This document shows positions 1-11,833 of a DNA stretch of 64,000 nucleotides, piece after piece. The stretch covers positions 3,429,120 to 3,493,119 of the forward strand of contig NC_081218.1 in assembly GCF_902713425.1 (NCBI RefSeq). Reading direction: 5' to 3'. Made by a program: the position numbers and the translations under genes. The notes below the pieces were generated by a model, which was not told the origin of the DNA, did no database searches, and saw nothing but the letters and a program-made list of their open reading frames with translations. This DNA comes from Acipenser ruthenus (Eukaryota > Chordata > Actinopteri > Acipenseriformes > Acipenseridae). Every line of letters begins with the position of its first letter. Positions within the stretch are counted from its first letter, which is position 1.

Positions 1-503
1 TAATACTAATAAGAACTGTTCAGAAAAGTAATTGCTTATGTCTGACTTTAAAAAATAAAAATAATTCTGATGCACATTTTTGGTTTGTCAGTTTTGTGTA
101 AAGTTCATACACCCCCTCGACCTCGCAGAAATCGTTCTGTAAATAAATTACGCATGCTTGTTATTAATGATAAAAAAAGACTCGTTTGCTTATCACATGT
201 TTTGCTGCAGAAACGTGCAAATAAATGAAAAAAAAAAATCGAATCTAGTAAAACTGAATGCCAAAAATACTGCATGACATGAAAGCGTCTTCCGCAGAAT
301 TTACAACGACAGTCACTTCAAAACATGCAGACGTGCCCCACTGTTACAAAATAAAGACCTTTATGGATTATCGACGTTTTTTGTCTGAAAAAAAAACTAT
401 ACTGTACTCAAGCACCTGAATACACCCTTGCAGAAAATACTGCAAATCCGCATGCATATGAAAAACAATGTGGCTTATTTTTCCCGGCGGTTCCAGGACT
501 TAC

Positions 504-887
504 CTTTTTAATGTTGGTATAGGTGTAAAAATACAGCTCCCTGCCGATATTGAAGCAAACTCTTTCAGATTCCTCGCCCGGATCCTCCGGCTGCAGCTTT
601 ACCATGGAGACCCTGACAGGGGGCAGGAACCCGGCCAGAGATGAGGATGCGGCGGCGGCAGCAGAAGCGGAGGAAGCTGCAGCAGAACCAGGAGCTCCGC
701 CACCGCCGCCCGGGACTGAGCCCGAACCGGAGCCGGGACCCACAGCGGAGCCCGAGGAGGGACCTCGGGGCACCCCGCCCCGCTGCTGGGAATCAGAGAG
801 GGTGACCAGTTTGTAAAAGCCCTCCCGTGTCCGGAACTGCGATTTAATTTCATTGAAATCCTTCAGAGTGCCTCCATCACCGGCCAT
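504..887 (-). CDS. dmwd: dmwd, first coding exon (partial gene)
   Basis: This exon encodes 128 residues and ends in a GT splice donor (AAG|GTAAGT-like, complement of 496-503). The rest of the gene lies beyond the left edge. Residues such as EIKSQFRTREGFYKL near the start and RVCFNIGRELYFY near the end match the N-terminus of the DMWD/WDR20 family of WD40 proteins. The serine/alanine/glycine-rich low-complexity stretch between them is typical of DMWD rather than WDR20. DMWD/WDR20 proteins are known cofactors of the USP12/USP46 deubiquitinases. The start is the ATG at 887, which aligns with the family N-terminus; the open frame upstream is not conserved. Its neighbour is a radial spoke head gene in the same orientation, as in the human DMWD-RSPH6A pair. 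I see nothing broken in this exon. Positions 1-503 are the start of intron 1, AT-rich, with nothing else recognised. Confidence 0.9.
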
Positions 888-1365
888 CTTTAATACAAAC
901 ACACCGAACAGGAAACCCAGGCGCCTTGACCTGGAAATAATACAAGCACAACAACACAAAAAAAAGACACAAAGCAGAGTTGGCAAGTCCGCTTATAATA
1001 AGCGGGATTGGGCTTGTTTTTTTGAGAGTCGCGGTTGGAATTTGCATTAGTTTTGAAGAACGAGGTCGCTATTTTTCTGTCAGAAATTTGGCAACCGTGA
1101 CACAAAGTCTTACTACATGTTTGTTTTTGGTTAGACAACCTAGCGGAGACACAAGCTATTCACGCTCAGAAATATAAAGTGTGTCACCCACTTCCCCAAG
1201 ACATGTACCCTTCCTCGAGGTGGTCACAGTTGCTATGGTACACTACCAGTAGTGGTATCGTTTTGTGCGCTGATTCTGAGGATGCTGTAGTCCGAATCGG
1301 TACGCTTGCAGTGGGAAAGCACGGCGTCTCATCCTGGGCGGTTGTGATTCATTTAAATGCAAGCG
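888..1365 (-). promoter_or_regulatory. 5' flank and probable promoter of dmwd
   Basis: This stretch lies directly upstream of the dmwd start codon and carries no coding signature. No TATA box or recognised core motif was found, so its role as promoter rests on position alone. The right end merges into a CR1-like LINE tail at about 1366. Confidence 0.35.
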
Positions 1366-2346
1366 TTGACATAGTTATCCTGAACCAATACTTTAAGAGC
1401 AGCACAGAAACCAGGACCAGGGGACACAGCTGGAAATGAAGTGGAGACAGACTTAGGACAGAGGGAAGGAGACGCTTCTTCACACAGAGAGTGATGAGGG
1501 GGTGGAATGGGCTGCCTAGTCATGTTGTTGAAGGAGACACTTCCTCACAAAGAGTGGTGAGGGGATGGAAGGGGCTGCCTAGTCATGTTGTTGAAGGAGA
1601 CACTTCTTCACAAAGAGTGGTGAGGGGATGGAAGGGGCTGCCTAGTCATGCTGTTGAAGGAGACACTTCTTCACACAGAGAGTGGTGAGGGGATGGAAGG
1701 GGCTGCCTAGTCATGTTGAAGGAGACACTTCTTCACACAGAGAGTGGTGAGGGGATGGAATGGGCTGCCTAGTCATGTTGAAGGAGACACTTCTTCACAC
1801 AGAGTGGTGAGGGGATGGAAGGGGCTGCCTAGTCATGTTGAAGGAGACACTTCTTCACACAGAGTGGTGAGGGTATGGAAGGGGCTGCCTTGTCATGTTG
1901 TTGAAGGAGACACTTCTTCACACAGAGAGTGGTGAGGGGGTGGAAGGGGCTGCCTAGTCATGTTGCTGAAGGATACTCTTCTTCACACAGAGAGTGGTGA
2001 GGGGATGGAATGGGCTGCCTAGTCATGTTGTTGAAGGAGACGCTTCTTCACACAGAGAGTGGTGAGGGGGTGGAATGGGCTGCCTTGTCATGTTGTTGAA
2101 GGAGACGCTTCTTCACACAGAGAGTGGTGAGGGGATGGAATGGGCTGCCTAGTCATGTTGTTGAAGGAGACACTTCTTCACACAGAGAGTGGTGAGGGGA
2201 TGGAATGGGCTGCCTAGTCATGTTGTTGAAGGAGACACTTCTTCACACAGAGAGTGGTGAGGGGATGGAATGGGCTGCCTAGTCATGTTGTTGAGGCAGA
2301 ATCACTGGGATCCTTTAAGACCCGGCTTGACAAAGTTCTGAGATCC
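1366..2346 (+). mobile_element. CR1-like LINE 3' fragment with internal tandem amplification
   Basis: The flanks of this block (1366-1470 and 2290-2346) read as the C-terminal end of a CR1/L2-type LINE ORF2. Translated motifs include TRGHSWK, FFTQRVV-like and [11 protein letters not shown]-like words. Related copies lie elsewhere in the window at 12105, 15444, 35085, 50228, 52553 and 62418. Between the flanks, the part encoding the [10 protein letters not shown] motif has been multiplied in tandem. No full reverse transcriptase is present, so this is a 5'-truncated dead copy. Confidence 0.75.
1468..2296 (+). repeat. Minisatellite of 57-66 bp units born inside a LINE tail
   Basis: About 13 head-to-tail units share the core GAAGGAGACACTTCTTCACA followed by GGGCTGCCTAGTCATGTTG. 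Unit length varies because of small indels (a GAGA/GA difference and loss of the GTT after CATGTTG). Short open frames through it are a by-product of unit lengths divisible by three and are not taken as genes. Confidence 0.9.
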
Positions 2347-2837
2347 TTCCACAATCAGATACAGGGAAATTAAACCTGAGAATCCTAAGCAGGCAACAAG
2401 AGTGTGGATGTTCACTGTATCCCCGCAGGACAGCTTGCACACCGTGCTGATGTAAGAGGGCGGAGGGTGGGCACAAACCAGCAGCCATGAGAGCCGGGCT
2501 TGTCTGCATTCGTGGCTAAAGAGCTTTTTGTCTCATAACACCAGGGAGCAGAATCATTACTGGCAGGCCACTGCACAACACTGCTAGTTACAAAGACTTC
2601 CTGTTATCTGACCAAGTAACAGTTTAAAAATATTCCAATATTATTTAGCGTTATGTTAAAATGCCGTATACATGTAAATTAATTGCAAACAGTTAAATCC
2701 AGTACACTCAGTAGTTTCAAATAATTACAACATTTCTCCAGCTGTTGTTTCAACTGCATTTATTTGATTTATTTTCGTCATTAAAAAGATACATTAAGCC
2801 TCCAGTAAATAAAAAAGTTCCAAAGCCTCCATTACGC
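2347..2837. other. Unannotated spacer with probable polyadenylation signals of the radial spoke gene
   Basis: No coding exon is seen. On the minus strand two AATAAA signals are present at 2759-2764 and 2768-2773, just past the minisatellite. They are plausible polyadenylation signals for the radial spoke head gene, whose stop codon is at 5545-5547. That would make the minisatellite part of its 3' UTR. Confidence 0.4.
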
Positions 2838-5544
2838 TCAGTGGTGGTGACTGGGGGAGGTCAGTGATGATGATGATGGTGGTGATGATGGTGGGGGAGC
2901 TGGGTGACTGGGCGAGGTCAGTGATGATGATGATGGTGGTGGGGGAGCTGGGTGACTGGGGGAGGTCAGTGATGATGATGATGGTGGTGATGATGGTGGG
3001 GGAGCTGGGTGACTGGGCGAGGTCAGTGATGATGATGATGGTGGTGGGGGAGCTGGGTGACTGGGGGAGGTCAGTGATGATGATGATGGTGGTGATGGTG
3101 GTGGGGGAGCTGGGTGACTGGGCGAGGTCAGTGATGATGATGATGGTGGTGGGGGAGCTGGGTGACTGGGGGAGGTCAGTGATGATGATGGTGGTGGGGG
3201 AGCTGGGTGACTGGGGGAGATCAGTGATGATGATGATGATGGTGGTGGGGGAGCTGGGTGACTGGGGGAGGTCAGTGATGATGATGATGGTGGTGGGGGA
3301 GCTGGGTGACTGGGGGAGGTCAGTGATGATGATGGTGGTGGGGTATCTGGGTGACTGGGGGAGGTCAGTGATGATGATGATGGTGGTGATGGTGGTGGGG
3401 GAGCTGGGTGACTGGGCGAGGTCAGTGATGATGATGGTGGTGGTGATGGTGGTGGGGGAGCTGGGTGACTGGGGGAGGTCAGTGATGATGATGGTGGTGG
3501 GGTAGCTGGGTGACTGGGGGAGGTCAGTGATGATGATGATGGTGGTGGGGGAGCTGGGTGACTGGGGGAGGTCAGTGATGATGATGATGGTGGGAGAGCT
3601 GGGTGACTGGGGGAGGTCAGTGATGATGATGATGGTGGGGGAGCTGGGTGACGGGGAGGTCAGTGATGATGATGGTGGTGGGGTAGCTGGGTGACTGGGG
3701 GAGGTCAGTGATGATGATGATGGTGGTGATGGTGGTGGGGGAGCTGGGTGACTGGGCGAGGTCAGTGATGATGATGATGGTGGTGGGGGAGCTGGGTGAC
3801 TGGGGGAGGTCAGTGATGATGATGGTGGTGGGGGAGCTGGGTGACTGGGCGAGGTCAGTGATGATGATGATGGTGGTGGGGGAGCTGGGTGACTGGGGGA
3901 GGTCAGTGATGATGATGGTGGTGGGGGAGCTGGGTGACTGGGGGAGGTCAGTGATGATGATGGTGGTGGGGTAGCTGGGTGACTGGGGGAGGTCAGTGAT
4001 GATGATGATGGTGGTGGGGGAGCTGGGTGACTGGGGGAGGTCAGTGATGATGATGATGATGATGATGATGGTGGTGGGGTAGCTGGGTGACTGGGGGAGG
4101 TCAGTGATGATGATGATGGTGGTGGGGGAGCTGGGTGACTGGGGGAGGTCAGTGATGATGATGGTGGTGGGGGAGCTGGGTGACTGGGGGAGGTCAGTGA
4201 TGATGATGGTGGTGGGGGAGCTGGGTGACTGGGGGAGGTCAGTGATGATGATGGTGGTGGGGTATCTGGGTGACTGGGGGAGGTCAGTGATGATGATGAT
4301 GGTGGTGATGGTGGTGGGGGAGCTGGGTGACTGGGCGAGGTCAGTGATGATGATGGTGGTGGTGATGGTGGTGGGGGAGCTGGGTGACTGGGGGAGGTCA
4401 GTGATGATGATGGTGGTGGGGTAGCTGGGTGACTGGGGGAGGTCAGTGATGATGATGATGGTGGTGGGGGAGCTGGGTGACTGGGGGAGGTCAGTGATGA
4501 TGATGATGGTGGGAGAGCTGGGTGACTGGGGGAGGTCAGTGATGATGATGGTGGTGGGGGAGCTGGGTGACGGGGAGGTCAGTGATGATGATGGTGGTGG
4601 GGTAGCTGGGTGACTGGGGGAGGTCAGTGATGATGATGATGGTGGTGATGGTGGTGGGGGAGCTGGGTGACTGGGCGAGGTCAGTGATGATGATGATGGT
4701 GGTGATGGTGGTGGGGGAGCTGGGTGACTGGGGGAGGTCAGTGATGATGATGGTGGTGGGGTAGCTGGGTGACTGGGGGAGGTCAGTGATGATGATGATG
4801 GTGGTGGGGGAGCTGGGTGACTGGGGGAGGTCAGTGATGATGATGATGGTGGGGGAGCTGGGTGACTGGGGGAGGTCAGTGATGATGATGGTGGTGGGGG
4901 AGCTGGGTGACGGGGAGGTCAGTGATGATGATGATGATGGTGGGGGAGCTGGGTGACGGGGAGGTCAGTGATGATGATGATGATGGTGGGGGAGCTGGGT
5001 GACTGAGGGAGGTCAGTGATGATGATGGTGGTGGTGGGGGAGCTGGGTGACTGGGGGAGATCAGTGATGATGATGGTGGTGGGGGAGCTGGGTGACTGGG
5101 GGAGATCAGTGATGATGATGATGATGGTGGTGGGGGAGCTGGGTGACTGGGGGAGGTCAGTGATGATGATGATGGTGGTGGGGGAGCTGGGTGACTGGGG
5201 GAGGTCAGTGATGATAATGATGGTGGTGATGGTGGTGGGGGAGCTGGGTGACTGGGCGAGGTCAGTGATGATGATGATGGTGGTGGGGGAGCTGGGTGAC
5301 TGGGGGAGGTCAGTGATGATGATGGTGGTGGGGGAGCTGGGTGACGGGGAGGTCAGTGATGATGATGATGGTGGTGGGGGAGCTGGGTGACTGGGGGAGG
5401 TCAGTGATGATGATGATGGTGGGGGAGCTGGGTGACTGGGGGAGGTCAGTGATGATGATGATGATGATGGTGGGGGAGCTGGGTGACTGGGGGAGGTCAG
5501 TGATGATGATGATGGTGGTGGGGGAGCTGGGTGACTGGGGGAAG
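2838..5544. repeat. 2.7-kb minisatellite abutting the radial spoke gene stop codon
   Basis: The array is built from a unit of about 42-60 bp, with core GGGGGAGCTGGGTGACTGGG followed by GAGGTCAGTGATGATGATG on the plus strand. Length variants come from different numbers of GAT and GGT triplets and from single-base variants (GGGCGAGG, GGGGTAGCTG, GACGGGGAGG). A higher-order duplication is visible: the rare variant GGTATCTGGG recurs at 3342 and 4261, about 919 bp apart, with the same order of variants around it. The right end joins the coding sequence of the radial spoke gene at its stop codon. Open frames on both strands (MMMVVGELGDWGRSV-like and the antisense) are repeat artefacts. Confidence 0.93.
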
Positions 5545-8500
5545 TCAGTCATCCTCCTCTTCCTCCTCCTCCTCCTCCATGTCCTCCATCTCCTCCACGG
5601 CTGCCTTTTGCTCCTCCAGCGCTGCCTTGAGAGCCTGCTCCTCCTCCACAGAGGGGTCGTCCACCTCCGTGATCTCGGGGCCGCTCAGGTACTCCTGCTG
5701 CAGCAGCGCAGGCGCAGGGGGGCTGTAGTTCTCAGCGCTGTACTTGTGGCCCCAGCCCAGGTAGATGTTCTCAAATTTTCTAAAATAAGAGTAGACAGAG
5801 GTCATGCAGGGGTCTCAAACTCCATGCAGGGGAGCACATATATATATTTAAACATACCATTTCTACTTTTAAGAAACCCACCACTCTATAGTGACCTCTA
5901 TACAGATCCCTGTAATATGTTTAAAGAAAAACAACGATGAAACGTTTGTCATTGAGTTTATTTAGTTTCATTGTAGTATTTCTTCATTTCGCAGTGTTTT
6001 ATAGCTACGGATGAAGACTTTTGCAGCTGCAATTGTATCTGTACATATAAGCATATTTTAAATGTGTAAAAATGTTTCTGGCCATACAGAATATAAAACC
6101 AAAACACTAAAATGAAGAGAAAGTAACAAAAATATTTATTTTTGAACACATCTTTTTTTTTTTTATCTTAACATCCACGTTTAAAAAACAAACCCTCAAA
6201 CCAAGACTGTTTATAAAGTCTACTTGCTTTCCAGTTGAAAACGCATAAGCTCCTGGCCAGAGGTTTGATTTCATGACAGCAACTGCATGCTGCGGAATGA
6301 GATTAGAAGAGAGCTTTCCTGTCCACGGAGGCGTATTGTTGATTTCTGAAACACATAAATGAAGACTGCACTCGGAAACTACAATTAAACATAAAATGTG
6401 CAGTTGTTTGAACTTTTGGATTGTATGTTCGATGCACGAGGTGACTTCTCTTTTCACAGCACAGCTTGTCAAAGTGTCATGGACAGGATGTAGCCATTAG
6501 TAATTGAATATTAACTGTATAAGACATTTGATAGTATAACCAGAGTATGAATAAATGACTTGCTACTGAGCTCTGAAATCGCAGTGTGAAAGTGCTTTAT
6601 AAAGTGTGTTGTTCCAGTAGATATGAACATCCAGGTCTAGAGAGACAGCTGGTCTACAGCAGGTCCTAAAGAAAGCAGCTGCTGTTCTGTACCTGCGTCC
6701 TCAGACACGGGGGTCAGGAGGGGAGGGCCCACCTCAGGCTCGGGCTCATCTGGTTCTTCCTCCTTCTCCTCTTCCTCTTCCCCCTCTTCAAAGTCATCTT
6801 CTTTCTTCTGGGCTAGATTGACCCAGACACAGCGTCCCTGTAAAGATAGGCAATTCTTAATTCATGCAAGTACTGTACCAAGACGTTCTGGGACTTGTAC
6901 TAGTTAAAATAACAAAATGGACTTTTAAGTAAACAACAACGCTCCCAAAAACAGAGCGATCTATTCTAATCATAACAAACATCACTCTAGATCAGCAACA
7001 TTTCTTCAAAATGTTGCAACATCTTGCAAATGCAATTCAAACTGCGTGTGAAACAAACAGTGCTCGTTACAAGGACATCTCTGCACTATTGGCTTATAGT
7101 TTAGATCCGTGATCTTTGATGAAAGCATTGCTGATCAAATCATTTGTTTTTTCAATAGAATTTCATTTAAATGTAAATTTAAAATCTCAAAACAGTGCAG
7201 CAGCAGCAGCAGGTTGTGACAGTGAGTGTTGACTTGTGGTGTACCTGTGGGAGGATGTGCTGCACGTGGTGCGCCCAAGTTGAGGTATCCACCAGCTCAC
7301 CAACGGGGGTCCCCTCAAAATCGGGATTCTCCTCAAAGCTGTCCCTCACAGCCTCCTCCTCCTCCTCGCCTTCCTCCTCTCCGAACTGGTAGAACCCCAG
7401 CGGACTGATGTGTGTGCCCGCTGAGATCCGGGCGATCTGCGCCCGCAGGTAGGCGGCTTCGTTCCCGAGGAAAGGTGGGCAGCTGACAATTGGGGTGTCC
7501 AGGTGGCCTGTGAAGAACTTCTTGATGTCCCTAGCGGCTACGATGTGTGCTGGCGTCGCCTGCGGCAGCTTGATCCAGGGTTTCCCAGGCTCGCTGCAGA
7601 CAAAGTAGATGAACTTGTTCACGCCAGTGTGGTTGTCCTCTTTGGGGACGATGGGAGGCGGCTTGTAGTTGGATTTCGGGAGCGGGTCTAAGTCCTCTTG
7701 CCTTTCTTTGTCCTCGTCATCATCCTTTCCATAATCTTTCTCTGCCTCATCAATGTCTTCCTCTCCCCCCTCCTCCTCTTCCTCCTCCCCCTCTCGGTAT
7801 TCCACTTCCGCCACTATGTAGTTGCCCTGCGTGCCCAGGATCTTCCCCCAGAAGCGACATTTCTGCAAGGGCTGGCTGTCTACCAGCTGCTTGAGAGCCA
7901 GGTAGATACAGTACGTCTCCTCCCGACTGAGACCTACCCCAGCCTGCTCGAAGTAGAACGCCAGCTCCATTACATTGGGGAGTGGGGTCTCTACCTGTAA
8001 ATGGGGAAAAGAGCAAATGTCACAATCGAAAAATGGTTGTGACACTATTCATGAAAGGTGAGCATTGTGATACTGTTCAGCCCTTTGACCACTTACAAAT
8101 AAATCACAGAATGGTTGAACAGGTGTGCTGTCTTTCATCTCTGGGGGCGTGGATTCAAATCCAGCACAATGGCAGGAGGTGTTCATGTTACAGTACAACA
8201 TTTATAGAGAGGCAACAGTAGGTACTCAGAATGTTATGAAAACGAACAGAGTCTATTCATTTGATATAAACTCCAGCCGACCTAAATACAGCTGCTTTGA
8301 AGATATTTAATATCAGGCCTATTGTGTGTTATGAAAATCAAACATCTTTTTCTAGTGAATTTCTGGCTGTAAAAACCCAGGGCTGACTCTGTTTGAATGA
8401 TGTAATGATAGATCTGCTGCTGTTTGACTGAACAGACTCCTGGGTGTGTTCTGTGAAAGCGGGCCTCACCAGCTCCTCCTCCTGCCCCTCCAATCCCTCG

Positions 8501-10144
8501 GCTCCTCCCTTGCTGAACAGCACCTTCCGAGTCTCAGCGAGATCGAAGGCCGCGGAGCTCTCGGGCTCGTCGCGAAGGGTGTCCATCTTCTTGGAGAACT
8601 GAGACCTCTTGATGTCCTTGCTGAGGTCCTCAAACATGTCCACCACATTCTCTGGACGCTCATCCAGGACCTTGTTCAGAACTCGAGCCAGGTGGTCATA
8701 GCTAGTATTGTCATGCCATTTTGAATTAGTTTTCATGCATTAAAACAGTAAACAAGCAACTAAACACATTAGGACAATATGGACACCCACTTGCATCTAA
8801 GACCACAGCTTCAAGGCTCTTAATGAAAGTTGGTATTAATTGTGGTGTTTTATGATACTACTGTAGTAGTATTATAAAACACCACAGGGCAGCAGTGTGT
8901 AGTTATTAGGGCTCTGGACTCTTGACCGGAGGGTTGTGGGTTCAATCCCAGGTGGGGGACACTGCTGCTGTACCCTTGAGCAAGGTACTTTACCAAGATT
9001 GCTCCAGTAAAAACCCAACTGTATAAATGGGTAATTGTATGTAAAAATAATGTGATATCTTGTAACAATTGTAAGTCGCCCTGGATAAAGGCGTCTGCTA
9101 AGAAATCTATAATAATAATACTAAAAAGGAACATAACACATTTAGACAAGTATTGGGACTGGGAATCTTTATCAATGTTTTAGACACCGACATAGAGACT
9201 TCTTGTCGAAACGTTAGTTTAATTTTTAAAATTTTATTTACCATGTTTCTTTTTATAGCAGCAGAACGTCAACATACTACATGCAGTGTATGTGATTCGT
9301 CTTTATAGGGGGACTCTAACGCAGACAAACTCTTGTACAGACAGACATGCCTCTATGGTTATAAAATCCACTGCTAAAGTTTCGGGTGAAAGTGGATTTG
9401 ACAATAAACTGTGGCTTCCGTTTTAAAATAGCAACAGAATTAGCTTATATGCATATAAAGCTTTAGGAGGCTGTGTGGTCCAGTGGTTAAAGAAAAGGGC
9501 TTGTAACCAGGAGGTCCCCGGTTCAAATCCCACCTCAGCCACTGACTCAGGTGAGATGTTGTTGTAAGTGACTCTGCAGCTGATGCATAGTTCACACACC
9601 CTAGTCTCTGTAAATCGCCTTGGATAAAGGTGTCTGCTAAATAAACAAATAATAATAATAATAATAGTCATGTCGGTTCTTGTCACAAACCTTTACAAGC
9701 AATCGTCCGATAAGAACAGCCAACCACTGACCATTGCTGGAGCTGTGTGATTTTCATTGCATTACAATGTAATACATTGCTATTGGATACAATGGTAACT
9801 CGTTACAATGTAAGTTACTGTGATCATACCGGATGCGTTAAGTAGCTGAGCGGCTCAGACCGATCATTTTTCTGCTCACTTTGGTGAAGCGTGCGCGGCA
9901 GCTCCGAGCTGCTGTGGGGACGCGGAGCACAGTGGCGCACACTACTCATGGAAAACAGTTTGCGATCAAACCACGTTAGTGGTAAAATATAATACTACTA
10001 CTAATAATAATAGTAAAGATATGCTTACAGATTCAGGTTGGATCTCGTACTGTTCTTTAGCAGGTACGCCTTGGCATTAACCGTTGCCAGATCCCTCCGG
10101 TTATTCAACATCTCGGCTGCCACGGGTTCCTCCGGTTCTTCCAT
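5545..10144 (-). CDS. rsph6a: Radial spoke head protein 4/6 (complete, six exons)
   Basis: Encodes a 531-residue radial spoke head protein of motile cilia and sperm flagella, part of the spoke head that contacts the central pair. Exons (minus strand): 10029-10144, 8470-8701, 7245-7994, 6693-6837, 6228-6345, 5545-5779. The splice phases match throughout and the frame stays open to the stop. Family-typical words include [66 protein letters not shown] and [10 protein letters not shown]. Acidic stretches near residues 150-180 and at the C-terminus are usual for the family. The ATG at 10144 is the only ATG of the open first exon in this frame and has A at -3 and G at +4. Intron 5 uses a GC donor (AAA|GCAAGT, 6222-6227). 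The position between dmwd and sympk matches human RSPH6A, but the protein is equally close to RSPH4A, so the symbol is by synteny. Confidence 0.93.
8887..9121 (+). mobile_element. V-SINE-type SINE, family A
   Basis: It has a tRNA-like head with B box GGTTCAATCCC and a central domain around TTGAGCAAGGTACTTTACC. The tail, CGCCCTGGATAAAGGCGTCTGCTAAGAAAT, is summarised here as the L2-type end. The copy lies in intron 1 of the radial spoke gene. Confidence 0.85.
9465..9666 (+). mobile_element. V-SINE-type SINE, family B (internally shortened)
   Basis: The head reads TGTGGTCCAGTGGTTAAAG with B box GGTTCAAATCCC. The tail resembles GCCTTGGATAAAGGTGTCTG followed by AATAAT repeats. Compared with the copies at 31991 and 39257 it lacks about 45 bases of the middle, including the GAGCAAGTCACTTAACCTCC motif. 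Confidence 0.85.
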
Positions 10145-10299
10145 TTGTTTTGTTTTCTGTCTCAGCAGTATTTTTCTGTTTCGCTTTTTCAGAATCTTGC
10201 TACAGTTTAACTTCAGCGTTGTCCTACCCTGTCTGTTATTTCGCCTCAAATTGACTTGAAATATGTAAGCGTCCACAACCGCTTTTCAGTCCTGCTCCG

Positions 10300-10410
10300 T
10301 CTTCAAAACGGTTTCCCTGGTTACCGCTTCCACATGTAGTTGGGGTACACAAAACAGTTGCTATGCGCTCTACGTCATCAATACGCACAGGACAATGATG
10401 TCACAATATA
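10300..10410 (-). promoter_or_regulatory. Probable promoter of the radial spoke gene with X-box and CRE-like motifs
   Basis: Read on the minus strand, 10311-10324 is GTAACCAGGGAAAC, one perfect and one near-perfect half-site of the RFX X-box (consensus GTTNCC-N2-GGNAAC). It lies about 170 bp upstream of the start codon. CRE-like cores lie nearby (TACGTCA around 10372 and TGATGTCA around 10396). RFX factors are the known activators of axonemal genes, and CRE sites are common in spermatid genes, which fits the gene. Binding itself is inferred. Confidence 0.5.
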
Positions 10411-11833
10411 AAAAGTGTTTTGTACGTTTCACTGCAATACTGTGCATTAGATGCAGTAATTCGGGTCGTGTAAGTGTTTGATGAAGGGGCGATATCTTTA
10501 AATCGATCAATTTCCAATTTCGGTCCTACTACTTCAGTTCTGACTGTAGCTTCAATACGACAGTGTTGTGGTTTTTAGATCCGTTTTAAAATCAAAAGAT
10601 TATTATGTATTATTATTTAGCATTTTAGTTTGTACTGGACTATTTTTGCACTGATTTCCACAAAGCCTAAAGCAATGCCTTCATTCATTAAATGAATGTG
10701 TTTTCGAATGATACAGCACGTGTTTCATCCGTTTGGAACCCAATACGGAAATAAAACACAGCTTCAATAAATGTTTTTTGAATCCACATTAGCTATTGTA
10801 ATTGATCGTCTTAAACTTGGGTTGAGCTGACAGGAACTGTTCTAAACTGGTTAGGTCGTATGCTGTGTTTCTTTGGGGGAGTCTGTACCAGGAGTCTCTG
10901 ATATGATTTGTGGTGTCCCTGGGATCAATTCTAGGTCCGATATTATTTTTGCTATTGACACTAAAGTCTCGACACCGGATTACCTTCGAGATATTCTGTC
11001 CCCATTATAAATCTGTGCGCGCGTTACGATCAGCTAACGCTTTTGTGCCTCTCACAGGTCAAATGTAAAACCAGAGGAGAAAGAGCTTTCAGTTATAAAT
11101 CCCCAGATTGTGGAACTCGCTGCCCTTCTCTATTAGATACGCTGCTTTTATTTTTTACCCTTTTTAACCTGATTTACACAATATAATTGTTTGTATCACC
11201 GAAATGCTGTTATAAATAGTACAGCCACCAGACGGCGTTGCTTTTGTCTAAAAATTCTCATTTAATGGTAAACGCTGTAACAGTTAATAGGGAAGTGATG
11301 TTTGGCAATTAATTATTTTCCACTAATCCTTGCTAATGCAGGTTATGTCCTTAGGGGTGTTAAGCATTGTTCCTGGGCTCTCTCTCTCTCGAATCCTACA
11401 GATTTTGGTAAACGCTAATTTGCTTTCATAGCATCATGTGCTAGAAATGATTGTCAGAAGAATGATTCTACTTCCAAGCAAGCCATTTTAAATGATGTTG
11501 GGTTTGTTTTAGAATTGGCTTTTTATCTGATTACTTCATCGTAGCTTGTATGTTGTCTTCTATTGTAGCATATCCCTGAAATTAGGTGCTTGCATTTTAA
11601 TGGACTAATCCTGACGAAATAATGTCTAACTTAAAAAAATAAAATAAAAAAATAACAAAAAAAAACCTAAAACAATAATTCTGTATTTTTAATACGAACG
11701 TCTGCACAACTTTCAGATGCTGCAAGAAAAGGCTTATGTATGAGCAAATAACTACATAGAAAACATGTGTGTTTGGAATTAGAAAGTTGAAGATGGTGTT
11801 AGATCTGTTTTTTCATGCTCTCCTTCCACTTGA
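10411..11833. other. Intergenic stretch between the radial spoke and symplekin genes
   Basis: AT-rich single-copy DNA. I see no exon, RNA gene or recognisable repeat. Confidence 0.4.

Noticed and set aside
1468-2296. Tandem arrays as CRISPR
   Set aside because: Units are contiguous without unique spacers, and the DNA is clearly vertebrate. The same applies to the arrays at 2838, 29232, 49225 and 53655.
2864-5552. Long open frames of MMMVVGELGDWGRSV-like repeats on both strands
   Set aside because: They follow the minisatellite period and change with each unit-length shift. There is no start context, splice signal or family match.
9150-9240. TTCTTGTCGAAACGTTAGTT as a retroelement 3' end
   Set aside because: Similar phrases occur near the ends of some fish retroelements, but no border or coding part could be recognised.
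10145-10276. N-terminal extension of the radial spoke protein by 44 residues
   Set aside because: The frame is open, but the upstream start is GTG and not ATG. The extension is not conserved in the family.
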